From positions 35,086,670 to 35,150,669 of the forward strand of contig CM026394.1 of the NCBI GenBank assembly GCA_014843695.1: 64,000 nt of DNA. Direction: 5' to 3'. A program made the translations under genes and the position numbers. This document shows, piece after piece, positions 45,601-47,040 of this stretch. Position 1 is the first letter of the stretch, and each line of letters begins with the position of its first letter. The notes beneath the pieces were generated by a model. That model saw nothing but the letters and a program-made list of their open reading frames with translations, had not been told where the DNA came from and did no database searches. This DNA is from Archivesica marissinica. Taxonomy: Eukaryota; Mollusca; Bivalvia; Venerida; Vesicomyidae.

Positions 45601-46228
45601 GAGCTTGGACTTGGAGAAACTTTAGCGTCTGTGGTCCAGTGGTAGAGCGACGAATTGGGAATCGAAAAGGTCCCGGGTTCGATACTCGGTCAGGCCACGT
45701 ATGTAGTGTCATTGAGCAAGGCACCTCACACAAATTGCTTAGTACTGGTTACGCGCTTAGGTCGACTAAGCATGCCCAGGATGGCAGGAAAACATGTCTA
45801 AGTCACTGCGAGGGGTTCAAAATGACATTAAACAGTTAAAGGAACATACATGTATACATATATACTTTTATAACTTCCAGTCGAGGTTTCTACCTATGAA
45901 ATGTGAGTGGTCTTCTCCACCACAAATGACCTAACTGGTTTGGGAAAAAATGATCCACATGTCAACACGTTCACAGTAACAGACGAAAATAAGATAGTGA
46001 TAGTGCCTTAGTGGTGGAAGTTGTGATAGCAGTAATAGTTGCGATAGCGGTGGTAGGACGTTCGCTTCACGTGCGAAAGGTCTACATTAAAGAAGATAGA
46101 TCATAGATAGATATTTTAGAATTCAATTTGCAATGTGGATTGTATCAACCAATATGTGTATATTGACATAGATAGAAAAACAACGGTACAAAAAAAGGGA
46201 GTAAATCTTACCAATCGTAGTTCGCCAT
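476..46228 (-). CDS. VPS35L: VPS35L gene, exons 1-19 (3' end outside window)
   Basis: VPS35L (C16orf62) is the large HEAT-repeat subunit of Retriever, with VPS26C and VPS29. Retriever joins the CCC complex to form Commander, which recycles membrane cargo from endosomes. I joined 19 exons by reading frame, AG/GT boundaries and similarity to the known animal protein. All phases match and give 693 codons if the shortest forms of exons 4 and 7 are used. Human VPS35L is about 963 residues, so roughly the last 270 lie left of the window. Landmarks are an N-terminal linker with DPLSA and MDPLSA motifs, [68 protein letters not shown]-like IADPPEN and [16 protein letters not shown]. Introns are packed with minisatellites and mobile elements. 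The identification is firm. What is uncertain is which of the repeated splice sites in exons 4 and 7 are used. Confidence 0.96.
639..1853 (-). repeat. 66-bp minisatellite seeded on exon 19 acceptor
   Basis: About 18 units of roughly 66 bp run upstream from exon 19. On the gene strand each unit contains the acceptor atttcag and the first 16 exon bases TGCTCTAACGCTGGAC, followed by intron sequence. Some units are shortened (for example near 1040 and 1225). Each unit therefore presents a decoy 3' splice site. Confidence 0.95.
1846..2335 (+). mobile_element. SINE-A variant, split by a MITE
   Basis: A tRNA-like head (1846-1923) ends with the B-box-like GGTTCGATCCC and the CTGACCCTAATAA junction. 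The body resumes at 2165 with AGTCTTTCAGATGGG, the sequence that directly follows the head in intact SINE-A copies. The piggyBac-like MITE between them fills the TTAA present at this spot in intact copies. Confidence 0.8.
1924..2164. mobile_element. TTAA MITE (piggyBac-like), family 1
   Basis: It is flanked by TTAA on both sides, with inverted ends CCCTTTCAACACCA and TGGTGTTGAATGGG. TTAA targets and CCC-starting ends are typical of piggyBac-type elements. The interior holds a palindrome around GGCTCGTGACGAGCC. There is no coding capacity. A second copy is at 52.6 kb. Confidence 0.85.
2366..5030. repeat. 60/72-bp minisatellite with long spurious open frames
   Basis: About 40 units. The left part is mainly 60 bp, and the right part (about 4260-5030) is 72 bp because of the added block GCACCAACAGCC. 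Mixed 72-bp units occur at about 2980, 4010 and 4140. Unit lengths divisible by three and few stops leave frames of 148-341 codons open on both strands, but start and stop fall at the array edges. The unit resembles a single-copy stretch at 27370-27415 inside a dispersed element, which suggests it grew from a SINE body. Confidence 0.93.
5041..5211 (-). mobile_element. SINE-B, 3'-truncated
   Basis: The reverse strand has a tRNA-like head GAAGTGGTGATAGCACAGTG with a GGGTTCGAACCCC-type B box, then the family body with AGGCAAGGCATTTAAATTCC. It is fused on its 3' side to the last unit of the 72-bp array. Confidence 0.85.
5289..5369 (-). CDS. VPS35L: VPS35L exon 18
   Basis: Phase 2 entry is satisfied by acceptor ttgacag followed by GTTTCAGG. 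It codes for [20 protein letters not shown] and TMHDSV, matching [22 protein letters not shown] closer AG (tttcag) was rejected because it breaks the frame. The donor is GTAAGT. The acceptor and first 15 bases seed the 55-bp array upstream. Confidence 0.94.
5357..5875 (-). repeat. 55-bp minisatellite seeded on exon 18 acceptor
   Basis: About nine units of roughly 55-56 bp. On the gene strand each has ATTGACAG/GTTTCAGG, that is, the exon 18 acceptor and the first 15 or so exon bases, then intron sequence. Confidence 0.93.
5876..6240. other. Intron 17, unassigned
   Basis: This is AT-rich intron sequence with no exon or repeat I can name. Confidence 0.4.
6243..6478 (+). mobile_element. SINE-C
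   Basis: Degraded head, B box GGGTTCGATCCTCGG, then the family body with AGATCGGACAGGTGGGTTTT and a tail of AATAAATAAAG type. Related copies are at 19.77, 32.25, 42.39 and 43.65 kb. Confidence 0.8.
6480..6878. other. Intron 17, unassigned
   Basis: AT-rich intron sequence up to the exon 17 donor. No further feature is visible. Confidence 0.4.
6879..6964 (-). CDS. VPS35L: VPS35L exon 17
   Basis: It codes for [20 protein letters not shown] and KNITEAFS and ends in phase 2 at donor GTAAAC. It matches [21 protein letters not shown] in human. A SINE lies directly upstream. Its target duplication CTCCTACAAGA covers the acceptor and the first three exon bases, so an identical acceptor exists on the far side of the SINE. 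Confidence 0.97.
6973..7245 (-). mobile_element. SINE-D inserted at exon 17 acceptor
   Basis: It lies in the same orientation as VPS35L. The head has the B box GGGTTCGAGCCCC and the tail ends CCCGAAATATAACATA. It is bounded by an 11-bp target duplication CTCCTACAAGA at 6962-6972 and 7246-7256. The inner copy contains the exon 17 acceptor AG and three exon bases. Confidence 0.9.
7471..7763 (+). mobile_element. SINE-A, near full length
   Basis: tRNA-like head with A-box-like region GTAGTCCAGTGGTAACACGC and B box GGTTCGATCCC. The body has TGCTTTACACCGTGCACGT and the 3' end is ATGGGCAACCGGTAGCGACG followed by ATAAATAAACG. Confidence 0.9.
7855..10305. repeat. 16-bp minisatellite, about 150 units
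   Basis: Units are AAAGGAACTGGTACTT or ...CTC, with scattered variants CTAGTAC and CAAGTAC. The first few units (7855-7990) are longer and more diverged, as expected at an array edge. It fills most of intron 16 and ends about 105 bases from the exon 16 donor. It has no coding meaning. Confidence 0.97.
10411..10554 (-). CDS. VPS35L: VPS35L exon 16
   Basis: The 48 codons have phase 0: [20 protein letters not shown], then [20 protein letters not shown] and DFSVLFSL. It matches the human [21 protein letters not shown] ... HDFSVLFS block. The donor is GTAAGG. A TIR-type repeat begins 17 bases upstream of the acceptor. Confidence 0.97.
10571..11219. mobile_element. TIR element ending next to exon 16
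   Basis: The left end TTAAAGCGACACTACATC is matched in inverted form near 11200-11219 (GATGTAATGTCGGCTTAAAC on the plus strand). The first 125 bases are repeated from 10692. The same end motif occurs in the element at 50.8-51.7 kb. No coding capacity was found. Confidence 0.6.
11220..11628. mobile_element. Dispersed repeat split by a 5'-truncated SINE-A
   Basis: The two flanks (about 11320-11355 and 11530-11600) match 43925-44010, including the stretch AAATATGGTTAAAAT. Between them lies a SINE-A body and tail (11356-11527, plus strand) without its tRNA head. Confidence 0.6.
11629..11906 (+). mobile_element. SINE-A
   Basis: The head and B box GAATCGATCCACC are degraded. The body and the tail ending GCAACCGGTAGCGACG and ATAAATAAACG are well preserved. 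Confidence 0.85.
12015..12115 (-). mobile_element. tRNA-like SINE head
   Basis: The reverse strand reads as a tRNA-like head GTGGCTCTGTGACCTAATGG with a B-box-like TGGGTTCAAGACTGG. The body is not recognised. Confidence 0.5.
12172..12380 (+). mobile_element. SINE-B
   Basis: Head GGAAGTTGTGATAGCGCAGT, body, and the tail CAATCAAGCTAAAATAAATT. It is nearly full length with a degraded B box. Confidence 0.85.
12483..12640 (-). repeat. 20-bp minisatellite seeded on exon 15 donor
   Basis: About eight units of 20-21 bp. On the gene strand each reads TTTTGGGGTAGGTTCAACT, copying the exon end TTTGGG and its donor GTAGGTTCAAC. Each unit carries a GTAGGT donor. Confidence 0.92.
12629..12682 (-). CDS. 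VPS35L: VPS35L exon 15
   Basis: The 18-codon microexon [18 protein letters not shown] has a tttcag acceptor and donor GTAGGT. It matches human DYINCAEVWVEYTCKHF. The exon end TTTGGG/GTAGGTTCAAC is the unit of the 20-bp array that follows. Confidence 0.94.
12939..13155 (+). mobile_element. SINE-B
   Basis: Head GGAAGTCGTGATAGCGCAGT, body CCCTCGTGACGATGGATTCC, tail AATCAAGCTAAAATTTGCAT. Confidence 0.88.
13321..13550 (-). mobile_element. SINE-B
   Basis: A full-length copy in reverse orientation from tail TAGTTTATACAAATTTATTT to head CGCTATCACGACTT. Confidence 0.88.
13551..14074. other. Intron 14, unassigned
   Basis: AT-rich sequence with three short look-alikes of ATTGGCTCCA at 13970-14020. 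No gene is seen. Confidence 0.4.
14075..14226 (-). repeat. ~36-bp minisatellite at exon 14 donor
   Basis: About four units of TACTTTCTAAACGGCCCATG plus GATGACGGCTG-type sequence. The nearest unit begins five bases inside the intron, sharing GTACAGCC with the donor flank GTAAGTACAGCC. Confidence 0.85.
14228..14344 (-). CDS. VPS35L: VPS35L exon 14
   Basis: The 39 codons have phase 0. It reads [20 protein letters not shown], then [19 protein letters not shown], matching HLLFRSLGLNLALADPPES in human. The acceptor is attgcag and the donor GTAAGT. The array at 14.07-14.23 kb starts five bases inside the intron. Confidence 0.97.
14345..15060. other. Intron 13, unassigned
   Basis: AT-rich sequence. 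Only spurious frames under 80 codons are present. Confidence 0.4.
15061..15819. mobile_element. Non-autonomous TIR element, TA-flanked
   Basis: The ends TACTGTAATCATCAATATATA and TATATATAGACGATTACGGTA are inverted matches. TA flanks fit the Tc1/mariner/pogo group. There is no transposase frame. Confidence 0.6.
15838..16090. repeat. Irregular ~27-bp repeat
   Basis: Around nine units of CGAGAATAAGGGCCACCAT followed by a short variable TCTACCC-like spacer. The copies are quite diverged. Confidence 0.85.
16218..16329 (-). CDS. VPS35L: VPS35L exon 13
   Basis: It codes for [20 protein letters not shown] and [17 protein letters not shown], matching the human [20 protein letters not shown] and MIKECDESGFPK. 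The donor is GTAAAA. Upstream of its acceptor are three tandem units that combine the acceptor-proximal intron with a tRNA-like SINE head. Degraded copies of the exon lie at 16.9 and 19.65 kb. Confidence 0.97.
16330..16690. repeat. Three ~115-bp tandem units at exon 13 acceptor
   Basis: Each unit joins intron sequence next to the exon 13 acceptor (CACTG..TATACAGAAAATATCAT on plus) to a tRNA-like SINE head (GGCCTAGTGGCTAAGG ... GAAGGTTCGAACCTCGTCAT). So both an acceptor-proximal stretch and a SINE-E head have been triplicated together. Confidence 0.82.
16716..16893. mobile_element. pogo/Tigger-like MITE, family P
   Basis: The inverted ends are TACAGTCAAACCTGTTGTAA and AACACAGGTTTGACTGTA, with a TA flank. 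The interior repeats the motif GCTTAATAGAGGT. Related copies are at 33.4, 42.7 and 59.6 kb. The family label is inferred from the end sequence. Confidence 0.75.
16886..16978 (-). pseudogene. VPS35L: Degraded partial copy of VPS35L exon 13
   Basis: CTCTGGCTTGAAGGCC and CTGTGTGGCCTTCGTGG match two separate parts of exon 13 in swapped order, with the middle deleted. Reading frame and splice sites are lost. Confidence 0.75.
16979..19335 (-). mobile_element. SINE-B split by a 2.2-kb TIR element
   Basis: The tail part is 16979-17050, ending GAGATCT. The body resumes at 19236 with CCTGATGGAATCCATCGCCA, which is the next sequence in intact SINE-B copies. The piece 19336-19433 is another degraded SINE head with TGGGGTTTGATC-type sequence. 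Confidence 0.8.
17051..19235. mobile_element. 2.2-kb TIR element with a zinc-finger-like frame
   Basis: The ends AATTGACCTTTCTGC and GCAGAAAGGTCAATT are perfect inverted repeats, and AATT may be the target duplication. Inside, the minus strand at 17500-17640 reads [20 protein letters not shown] and then HRWNHRKCG, a Cys/His pattern like a PHD-type finger. It may be the remains of an element-encoded protein. No transposase core is recognised. Confidence 0.7.
19434..19645 (-). mobile_element. SINE-B
   Basis: Tail TTTAAACAAATTTATTTTTA to head CTATCACAACTTCCA in reverse orientation, with a small internal deletion before the B box. Confidence 0.85.
19646..19706 (-). pseudogene. VPS35L: Second degraded copy of VPS35L exon 13
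   Basis: TATATACTCCGGTTGGAGGA and CGATATAATGGAATTAAATA track exon 13 plus-strand sequence with scattered substitutions. The copy has no splice sites and sits between two SINEs. Confidence 0.65.
19767..20016 (+). mobile_element. SINE-C abutting exon 12 donor
   Basis: The head is GTCCGATTAGCGCAGTGATT with B box GGGTTCGATCCTCGG, and the tail ends TAATAAAATAGTTTAAA. The short duplication CTTCCCT flanks both ends. The distal copy reaches the third base of the exon 12 donor. It is antisense to VPS35L. Confidence 0.88.
20024..20193 (-). CDS. VPS35L: VPS35L exon 12
   Basis: It codes for [40 protein letters not shown] and [16 protein letters not shown]. This corresponds to the human GDTVQNQL ... YPPAMDWIFQCIS region. 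It ends in phase 2 (AG + T gives Ser) at donor GTAGGG. A plus-strand SINE ends within ten bases of the donor, and its target duplication CTTCCCT is part of the donor flank. Confidence 0.96.
20288..24126. repeat. 22-bp minisatellite, about 170 units
   Basis: Units TTATACTAGGGAGAAGCTTA + YR, variable mainly at the last two bases (TG, CG, CA). Each carries a HindIII site AAGCTT. Rare shortened units occur near 21220, 22340 and 23050. A block of variants around 21590-21830 recurs at about 23800-24010 in the same order, which points to duplication of a multi-unit segment. It lies about 95 bases upstream of exon 12. Confidence 0.97.
24218..24305 (+). mobile_element. SINE fragment, family G
   Basis: GTGAGTATTTGGTTTAACGG and CGCATCAGCACAG recur at 26935-26995. 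This is a short dispersed fragment. Confidence 0.6.
24381..24463 (-). mobile_element. SINE-A 3' fragment
   Basis: Reverse orientation, tail and last 80 bases only, with CGTCGCTACCGGTTGCCCAT. Confidence 0.85.
24464..25170. other. Intron 11, unassigned
   Basis: AT-rich sequence with no exon or named repeat. Confidence 0.4.
25176..25255 (+). mobile_element. SINE-A-like head
   Basis: AGTGGTCCAGTGGGTAACAT and a degraded B box AAGTTTGATCCCCC. A matching tail appears at 25980-26148, so this may be one SINE opened by later insertions. Confidence 0.55.
25256..25403. mobile_element. Hairpin MITE
   Basis: The arms GTTAATAGTTTCCATCGGGG and CCCCGATGGAAACTATTAAC are perfect inverted repeats around a loop of about 90 bases. 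Confidence 0.75.
25605..25965. repeat. Dispersed 360-bp segment (copy at 52.26-52.60 kb)
   Basis: It shares long near-identical stretches with 52258-52604, such as GCGCATGTCAGCTGCATATC. The shared segment runs straight into the same truncated SINE-B (25833-25965, reverse), so SINE and unique part were copied together. Confidence 0.85.
25980..26148 (+). mobile_element. SINE-A variant body
   Basis: Like 2165-2335, it has AAACCGGTGTCTCTTATATC and GCATGCTTCTGGAAATGG. Confidence 0.6.
26184..26261 (-). CDS. VPS35L: VPS35L exon 11
   Basis: The 26 codons are [15 protein letters not shown] and [11 protein letters not shown], with phase 0 at both ends and donor GTAAGA. It matches VGMEVAPHLKETL in human. 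A SINE sits directly upstream: its 11-bp target duplication TGCAACATACA overlaps the acceptor, so the branch-point region used by this exon must lie inside the SINE or its tail. Confidence 0.95.
26274..26544 (-). mobile_element. SINE-D inserted at exon 11 acceptor
   Basis: Full length, same orientation as VPS35L, bounded by the 11-bp duplication TGCAACATACA (26263-26273 and 26545-26555). The inner duplicate begins at the A of the exon 11 acceptor AG. Confidence 0.92.
26556..26645. mobile_element. Family P MITE fragment
   Basis: CAGTGAAACCTGTTCTATAC and the CGGGAAT interior motif recall family P, but the other end is missing. Confidence 0.5.
26661..26908. mobile_element. TTAA MITE, family 2
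   Basis: The ends are CCCATTTGATTCTGGATACC and GCAGAATGAAATGGG, with TTAA on the right and GTAA on the left. Two internal palindromes surround AACATAGATCCTGATCAG and GAGCCAGATCAG. It is a sister copy of 44550-44795 in opposite orientation. Confidence 0.85.
26935..26995 (+). mobile_element. SINE fragment, family G
   Basis: GTGAGTATTTGGTTTAATGG, as at 24.2 kb. Confidence 0.55.
27142..27235 (-). CDS. VPS35L: VPS35L exon 10
   Basis: It codes for [20 protein letters not shown] and [11 protein letters not shown], matching the human GIGDPLVSVYARAYLCR block. The acceptor is ttttgcag, the donor GTATGT, and it ends in phase 0. Its edges are clean of arrays and elements. Confidence 0.97.
27320..27590 (-). 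mobile_element. tRNA-like SINE with array-like motif
   Basis: A reverse-strand head (27490-27585) has B box AGGTTCGAATCCCACT. Its body contains CCAGCTATTATTGGTGGA, the core of the 60/72-bp array at 2.4-5.0 kb, making this family a likely source of that array. Confidence 0.6.
27815..28042 (+). mobile_element. SINE-B
   Basis: Near full length, head GGAAGTCGCAGTGGATGCGC to tail AATCGAGCTAAAATAAATTT. Confidence 0.88.
28195..30421 (-). repeat. 32-bp minisatellite seeded on exon 9 donor
   Basis: About 65-70 units. On the gene strand the unit contains CAATCAAGG/GTACGTTTAG, the last nine exon 9 bases and its donor, then TTTTGGAGAGATA or TTTTGGTGGGATA. Variants at the donor (GTACGT, GTATGT, GTACAT, GTAGGT) alternate in blocks. 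The array starts exactly at the real exon-intron junction. Confidence 0.96.
30422..30566 (-). CDS. VPS35L: VPS35L exon 9
   Basis: The acceptor is tttgcag. The exon codes for [20 protein letters not shown], then [16 protein letters not shown] and [11 protein letters not shown], one of the most conserved blocks of the family. It ends in phase 2 at donor GTACGT. The last nine exon bases and the donor are repeated through the following 2.2 kb of intron. Confidence 0.97.
30655..30700 (-). pseudogene. VPS35L: Degraded copy of VPS35L exon 8
   Basis: On the gene strand, TAGCGTATGAGAGATAAGGC and TTTTCCTCC follow exon 8 with gaps. It marks the far edge of the 31-bp array. Confidence 0.6.
30690..31400 (-). 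repeat. 31-bp minisatellite from exon 8 acceptor, block 1
   Basis: About 23 units of CATACACTAGCTTCCCTGTG + ATATAATACAT. On the gene strand each has CACAG/GGAAGCTAGTGTATG, the exon 8 acceptor and first 15 bases. Confidence 0.95.
31401..31480 (-). pseudogene. VPS35L: Second copy of VPS35L exon 8, frameshifted
   Basis: It keeps the exon end CCAATCAAACTACCAG and donor GTATGC, but an internal net deletion of eight bases breaks the frame. The acceptor AG is present, so it could be spliced in, giving a frameshift. Confidence 0.8.
31481..32019 (-). repeat. 31-bp minisatellite from exon 8 acceptor, block 2
   Basis: About 17 units of the same unit as block 1, lying immediately downstream of the exon 8 donor. 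The sequence TAATACATCAAGCATACC at both block ends shows that exon plus array were duplicated as one segment. Confidence 0.95.
32020..32097 (-). CDS. VPS35L: VPS35L exon 8
   Basis: It enters in phase 1 (G + GG) and codes for [15 protein letters not shown], then [12 protein letters not shown], with donor GTATGC. The KLVYDR start matches KLVYER in human, and the rest is a variable loop. Its acceptor and first 15 bases are the unit of a 31-bp array in the next intron, and damaged copies of the exon lie at 31.4 and 30.7 kb. Confidence 0.94.
32247..32466 (+). mobile_element. SINE-C, diverged
   Basis: GTCCGACTAGCACAGTGGTT head and a degraded B box CAGGGTCTGATC. The tail is poor. Confidence 0.75.
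32493..32787 (+). mobile_element. SINE-A, intact with target duplication
   Basis: The 11-bp duplication ATCCTCACTAT flanks it exactly (32482-32492 and 32788-32798). B box GGTTCGATACC. This is the best reference copy of the family in the window. Confidence 0.95.
32987..33341 (-). CDS. VPS35L: VPS35L exon 7, four in-frame tandem copies
   Basis: The ancestral exon is 85 nt (32987-33071), codes for [18 protein letters not shown] followed by [10 protein letters not shown], and ends in phase 1. It is preceded by three more 90-bp copies. Each copy has its own ttttcag acceptor (exon starts at 33341, 33251, 33161 and 33071) but lacks a donor, and the bridge VCFQ keeps the frame open. Using the acceptor nearest the donor gives the normal protein. 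Using an outer one inserts 30, 60 or 90 residues into the HEAT solenoid. Copy-to-copy differences are only a few bases, so the expansion is recent or homogenised. Confidence 0.93.
33357..33790. mobile_element. Family P MITE with an internal insertion
   Basis: Left end ACAGTCAAACATGTGTTAG and interior TATTAAGCAGCCAGTTTCC. The other half is at about 33725-33790 (GGCTGCTTAAGACAG). The 33495-33715 filler is unassigned. Confidence 0.6.
33812..34183. repeat. 60-bp minisatellite in intron 6
   Basis: Six units built on ATGCATTCAACAATGCTCTT and CAAGATAAGGAATAACCGGG. The unit is divisible by three and lacks stops in one frame per strand, giving spurious 121-codon frames on both strands. It does not match any VPS35L exon I know. 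Confidence 0.9.
34316..34580 (-). mobile_element. SINE-A
   Basis: Full length in reverse orientation, with B box GGTTCGATCCC on the reverse strand. An imperfect CTTGACT duplication flanks it. Confidence 0.88.
34581..35163. other. Intron 6, mostly unassigned
   Basis: It contains only an isolated SINE-B head at 34932-34985 (GGAAGTCGTGATAGCGCAGT). Confidence 0.45.
35164..35787 (-). repeat. 44-bp minisatellite seeded on exon 6 donor
   Basis: Fourteen units. On the gene strand each reads ATAAATAGTGATACAG/GTGTG, copying the exon 6 end AAAAATAGCAATACAG and its donor GTATG. Every unit carries a CAG/GTRTGT donor. Variants alternate in a three- or four-unit higher-order pattern. Confidence 0.94.
35788..35916 (-). 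CDS. VPS35L: VPS35L exon 6
   Basis: The 43 codons have phase 0 at both ends. It starts [20 protein letters not shown] and ends [10 protein letters not shown], corresponding almost residue for residue to the human helices LLNLTQQDYVNRIEEL and KVKALKIVIQ at the start of the HEAT solenoid. The donor CAG/GTATGT and the preceding 14 exon bases are the seed of the 44-bp array downstream. Confidence 0.97.
36185..36590 (+). repeat. 66-bp array, left arm of a foldback-like element
   Basis: Five to six units with ACGCAGATATTTCTGCAGAC and TGCAACTTGCAGAC. The same unit occurs in inverted orientation at 38755-38995. Open frames of 91-149 codons here are by-products of the 66-bp period. Confidence 0.85.
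36591..38754. other. Interior of foldback-like element, AT-rich
   Basis: About 2.2 kb with no recognisable protein. Open frames do not exceed about 100 codons. An isolated reversed SINE-B head lies at 37626-37660. Confidence 0.5.
38755..38995 (-). repeat. 66-bp array, right arm in inverted orientation
   Basis: Four diverged units. Read on the minus strand they give AAAACGCAGATATTTCTGCA and GCAACTTGCAG, as in the left arm, with the most left-like unit outermost. Confidence 0.82.
39083..39168 (-). CDS. VPS35L: VPS35L exon 5
   Basis: The acceptor ttttactgcag gives phase 1 and [16 protein letters not shown], then [13 protein letters not shown] and a GTAAGA donor. It matches the human stretch MSEKVRTRLEELDDFEE. 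A second AG eleven bases further in (tctcag) was rejected because it puts a stop in frame. No array touches its edges. Confidence 0.94.
39171..39760. other. Intron 4, unassigned
   Basis: AT-rich sequence with no gene or named repeat. Confidence 0.4.
39762..40005. repeat. 52-bp repeat, about 4.5 units
   Basis: Nearly identical units of AAAGTATTTTAGCAAATATG and GATTTGAAAAGGCTACTGGT. They do not touch an exon. Confidence 0.92.
40340..41048 (-). repeat. VPS35L: 60-bp coding minisatellite of exon 4
   Basis: Eleven clear units plus a decayed one. On the gene strand each codes for [19 protein letters not shown] in frame with exon 4 and contains a donor after CATG (GTAAGTCAG). Donors end the exon at 41049, 40989 and every 60 bases down to 40449; the 40509 copy has a weakened flank and the copy near 40369 has lost its GT. 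An acceptor-like TTCCTGTCAG also recurs. Three frames are open across the array. Confidence 0.93.
41049..41196 (-). CDS. VPS35L: VPS35L exon 4, shortest form
   Basis: It begins [20 protein letters not shown] and continues [17 protein letters not shown], matching the FEPWTNKR and YTTTEKLSI region of the human protein. With the first donor (GTAAGT after 41049) it is 148 nt and ends in phase 1, joining exon 5 in frame. Downstream of this donor the last 60 bases are repeated about ten more times (see the 40.4-41.1 kb array). Each copy has its own GT donor and keeps the frame, so longer forms are possible. Confidence 0.93.
41315..41400 (+). mobile_element. tRNA-like SINE head
   Basis: GCCTCTGTGGCCGAGTGGTG resembles the SINE-D head. 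The rest is not recognised. Confidence 0.5.
41401..41682. other. Intron 3, unassigned
   Basis: No feature recognised. Confidence 0.4.
41683..42053. repeat. 25-bp array with dimeric higher-order pattern
   Basis: Units TGTAGAACMCATTATGTTAC + ATGTT alternate ACACAT and ACCCAT almost perfectly over most of the array, so the evolving unit is a 50-bp dimer. Confidence 0.95.
42130..42322. mobile_element. MITE-like inverted repeat
   Basis: Arms ACAGTACTTTCAAAGTAAAG and CTTTACTTTGAAAGCAGAGT are inverted and differ by a short indel. Confidence 0.65.
42387..42600 (+). mobile_element. SINE-C
   Basis: Head GTTCGATTATCGCAGTGAAT, B box GGGTTCGATCCAGCG and the family body. Confidence 0.8.
42664..42908. 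mobile_element. Family P MITE carrying a SINE-B 3' fragment
   Basis: Ends TACAGTCAAATCTGTCTTAG and AACACAGGTTTGAC. A SINE-B tail (42717-42832, plus) interrupts it at the ACATCTTT/ACATATTG point. It ends 33 bases from the exon 3 donor. Confidence 0.75.
42941..43141 (-). CDS. VPS35L: VPS35L exon 3
   Basis: The 67 codons have phase 0 at both ends. It codes for the low-complexity linker: [16 protein letters not shown], then [13 protein letters not shown] and [14 protein letters not shown]. The two DPLSA/DPLSM-type motifs match the repeated DPLS motifs of the human N-terminal region, which helps attach the subunit to the rest of Retriever. The acceptor is a run of T then ag, and the donor is GTACGG. 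Confidence 0.95.
43142..43645. other. Intron 2, mostly unassigned
   Basis: A 30-bp direct repeat containing GGGTTGACATTTAGTTAACC occurs at about 43307 and 43397. Nothing else is recognised. Confidence 0.5.
43648..43868 (+). mobile_element. SINE-C, diverged
   Basis: Head TTGTCCGATTAGCGCAGCCA, degraded B box, tail CGCAATTGTTGTAAAATAAG. Confidence 0.75.
43870..44549. other. Intron 2, dispersed repeat and unassigned DNA
   Basis: 43925-44010 matches the repeat at 11.3-11.6 kb. The rest is unassigned. Confidence 0.45.
44550..44795. mobile_element. TTAA MITE, family 2, beside exon 2 donor
   Basis: It is bounded by TTAA, with ends CCTATTTCATTCTGAATAC and CAGAATGAAATGGG. The TTAA at 44792-44795 begins eight bases into the intron after the exon 2 donor. 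Confidence 0.88.
44803..44893 (-). CDS. VPS35L: VPS35L exon 2
   Basis: The acceptor is attacag and the donor GTATTT. The exon codes for a basic segment beginning [14 protein letters not shown] and ending SHPLKAIM, which corresponds to the HPLKPI region of the human N terminus. A TTAA-flanked MITE begins eight bases into the following intron, so most of the donor context lies beside inserted DNA. Confidence 0.92.
44900..45248. other. Intron 1, unassigned
   Basis: No feature recognised. Confidence 0.4.
45249..45457 (-). mobile_element. Two tRNA-like SINE-F heads
   Basis: 45249-45335 and 45385-45457 share GCTGTACCACTGGACCCACA-like sequence (CCACTGKACCACAGATGC). Both are in reverse orientation relative to the copy at 45.63 kb. 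Confidence 0.6.
45622..45840 (+). mobile_element. SINE-F
   Basis: tRNA-like head GTGGTCCAGTGGTAGAGCGA with B box GGGTTCGATACTCGG, then body GAGCAAGGCACCTCACACAA. Confidence 0.75.
46018..46082 (+). mobile_element. SINE-B head fragment
   Basis: GGTAGGACGTTCGCTTCACG follows a small internal duplication of GTGATAGC. Confidence 0.6.
46212..46228 (-). CDS. VPS35L: VPS35L exon 1 (start codon)
   Basis: The exon codes for MANYD plus two bases of a Trp codon and ends at a consensus donor, GTAAGA. The start was chosen because this is the only short open stretch upstream of exon 2 that joins it in phase (TG + G gives Trp). It also resembles the short Met-Ala start of animal VPS35L. It faces POLR3E across about 0.9 kb. 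Confidence 0.85.
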
Positions 46229-46342
46229 TTTGGACAAGTCACATGATCATTAAGGTTGTGTTTGATTTCATGTTATGTTAACTATAATTTGTAATAATGG
46301 GTATTGTACACTCTCCCGATTGTAATATGCAAGTACATGTAT

Positions 46343-46565
46343 ATGTGTGTATTACGTTTATTTATCGTCGCTACAGGTTGCCCATATGAGCGACGCCTTC
46401 TGAATGTCACGGGTTCGAGCCCCGCTCAGACCGTGTCTCATTTATATGAAAAAGTTGGCAGTTTCTTACGGAGGTTGGTGCACCAAGTACTGGTTAACCG
46501 CTGGAGCCTGCCCAGGAAAGGTGTTGTTAGGTAAACTGCCCGTCGCTCAACTGGAAAACCGGTAG
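46343..46565. mobile_element. SINE-A 3' fragment joined to SINE-D fragment, in the promoter spacer
   Basis: 46343-46404 is a reversed SINE-A end (TTTATTTATCGTCGCTACAG). 46405-46550 is a plus-strand SINE-D body from its B box GGGTTCGAGCCCC, and 46555-46575 again resembles a SINE-A end. It is a mosaic. Confidence 0.75.
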
Positions 46566-46904
46566 CGACGTTAAATAAACTTAAATTTAAAAAAGTGATC
46601 TGGTTCAAGAGTTCGAGTCATCGAAGGTAGAACAATATGCATTATATAGAGATGGTGGTGTTCGAGCCAACCGAGTTCGAGGCAACGAAGTTCGACTGTA
46701 CTTAATTCCTCAGTCCCAAACCCAATACCATATAAACTCTCCCCCCCGAACAATATGTCTCTGGAATGGCCTCCCCTACCATGTACAGTCCAGCCCCAGC
46801 TTAACCATTTTTGCTGAGCGGTTGGCCACGGTACCACTAATGTAACATGATGTCTGTTTTTAACCTTAGTATGCCTATGTTGTTCTTTTAATACTCTCTA
46901 TCTC

Positions 46905-47040
46905 ATAATTGAGATTTTTAACCACTGTCCCTGACAAGCGCCTCCCTATCATACTCGCATCTGAGTGTTGGGAGTACTTAGCCTGGGATATATTTTGCCT
47001 TGTCAGTCAAATAAATATATTTTAACACCGAGACTATTAA
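46905..47040. repeat. Copy of a terminal repeat just upstream of POLR3E
   Basis: GTCAGTCAAATAAATATATT and AACACCGAGACTATTAATTG also occur at 50.65-50.70 kb. The reverse of the first occurs at 52.1 kb. It ends about 90 bases before the POLR3E start codon. Confidence 0.7.
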
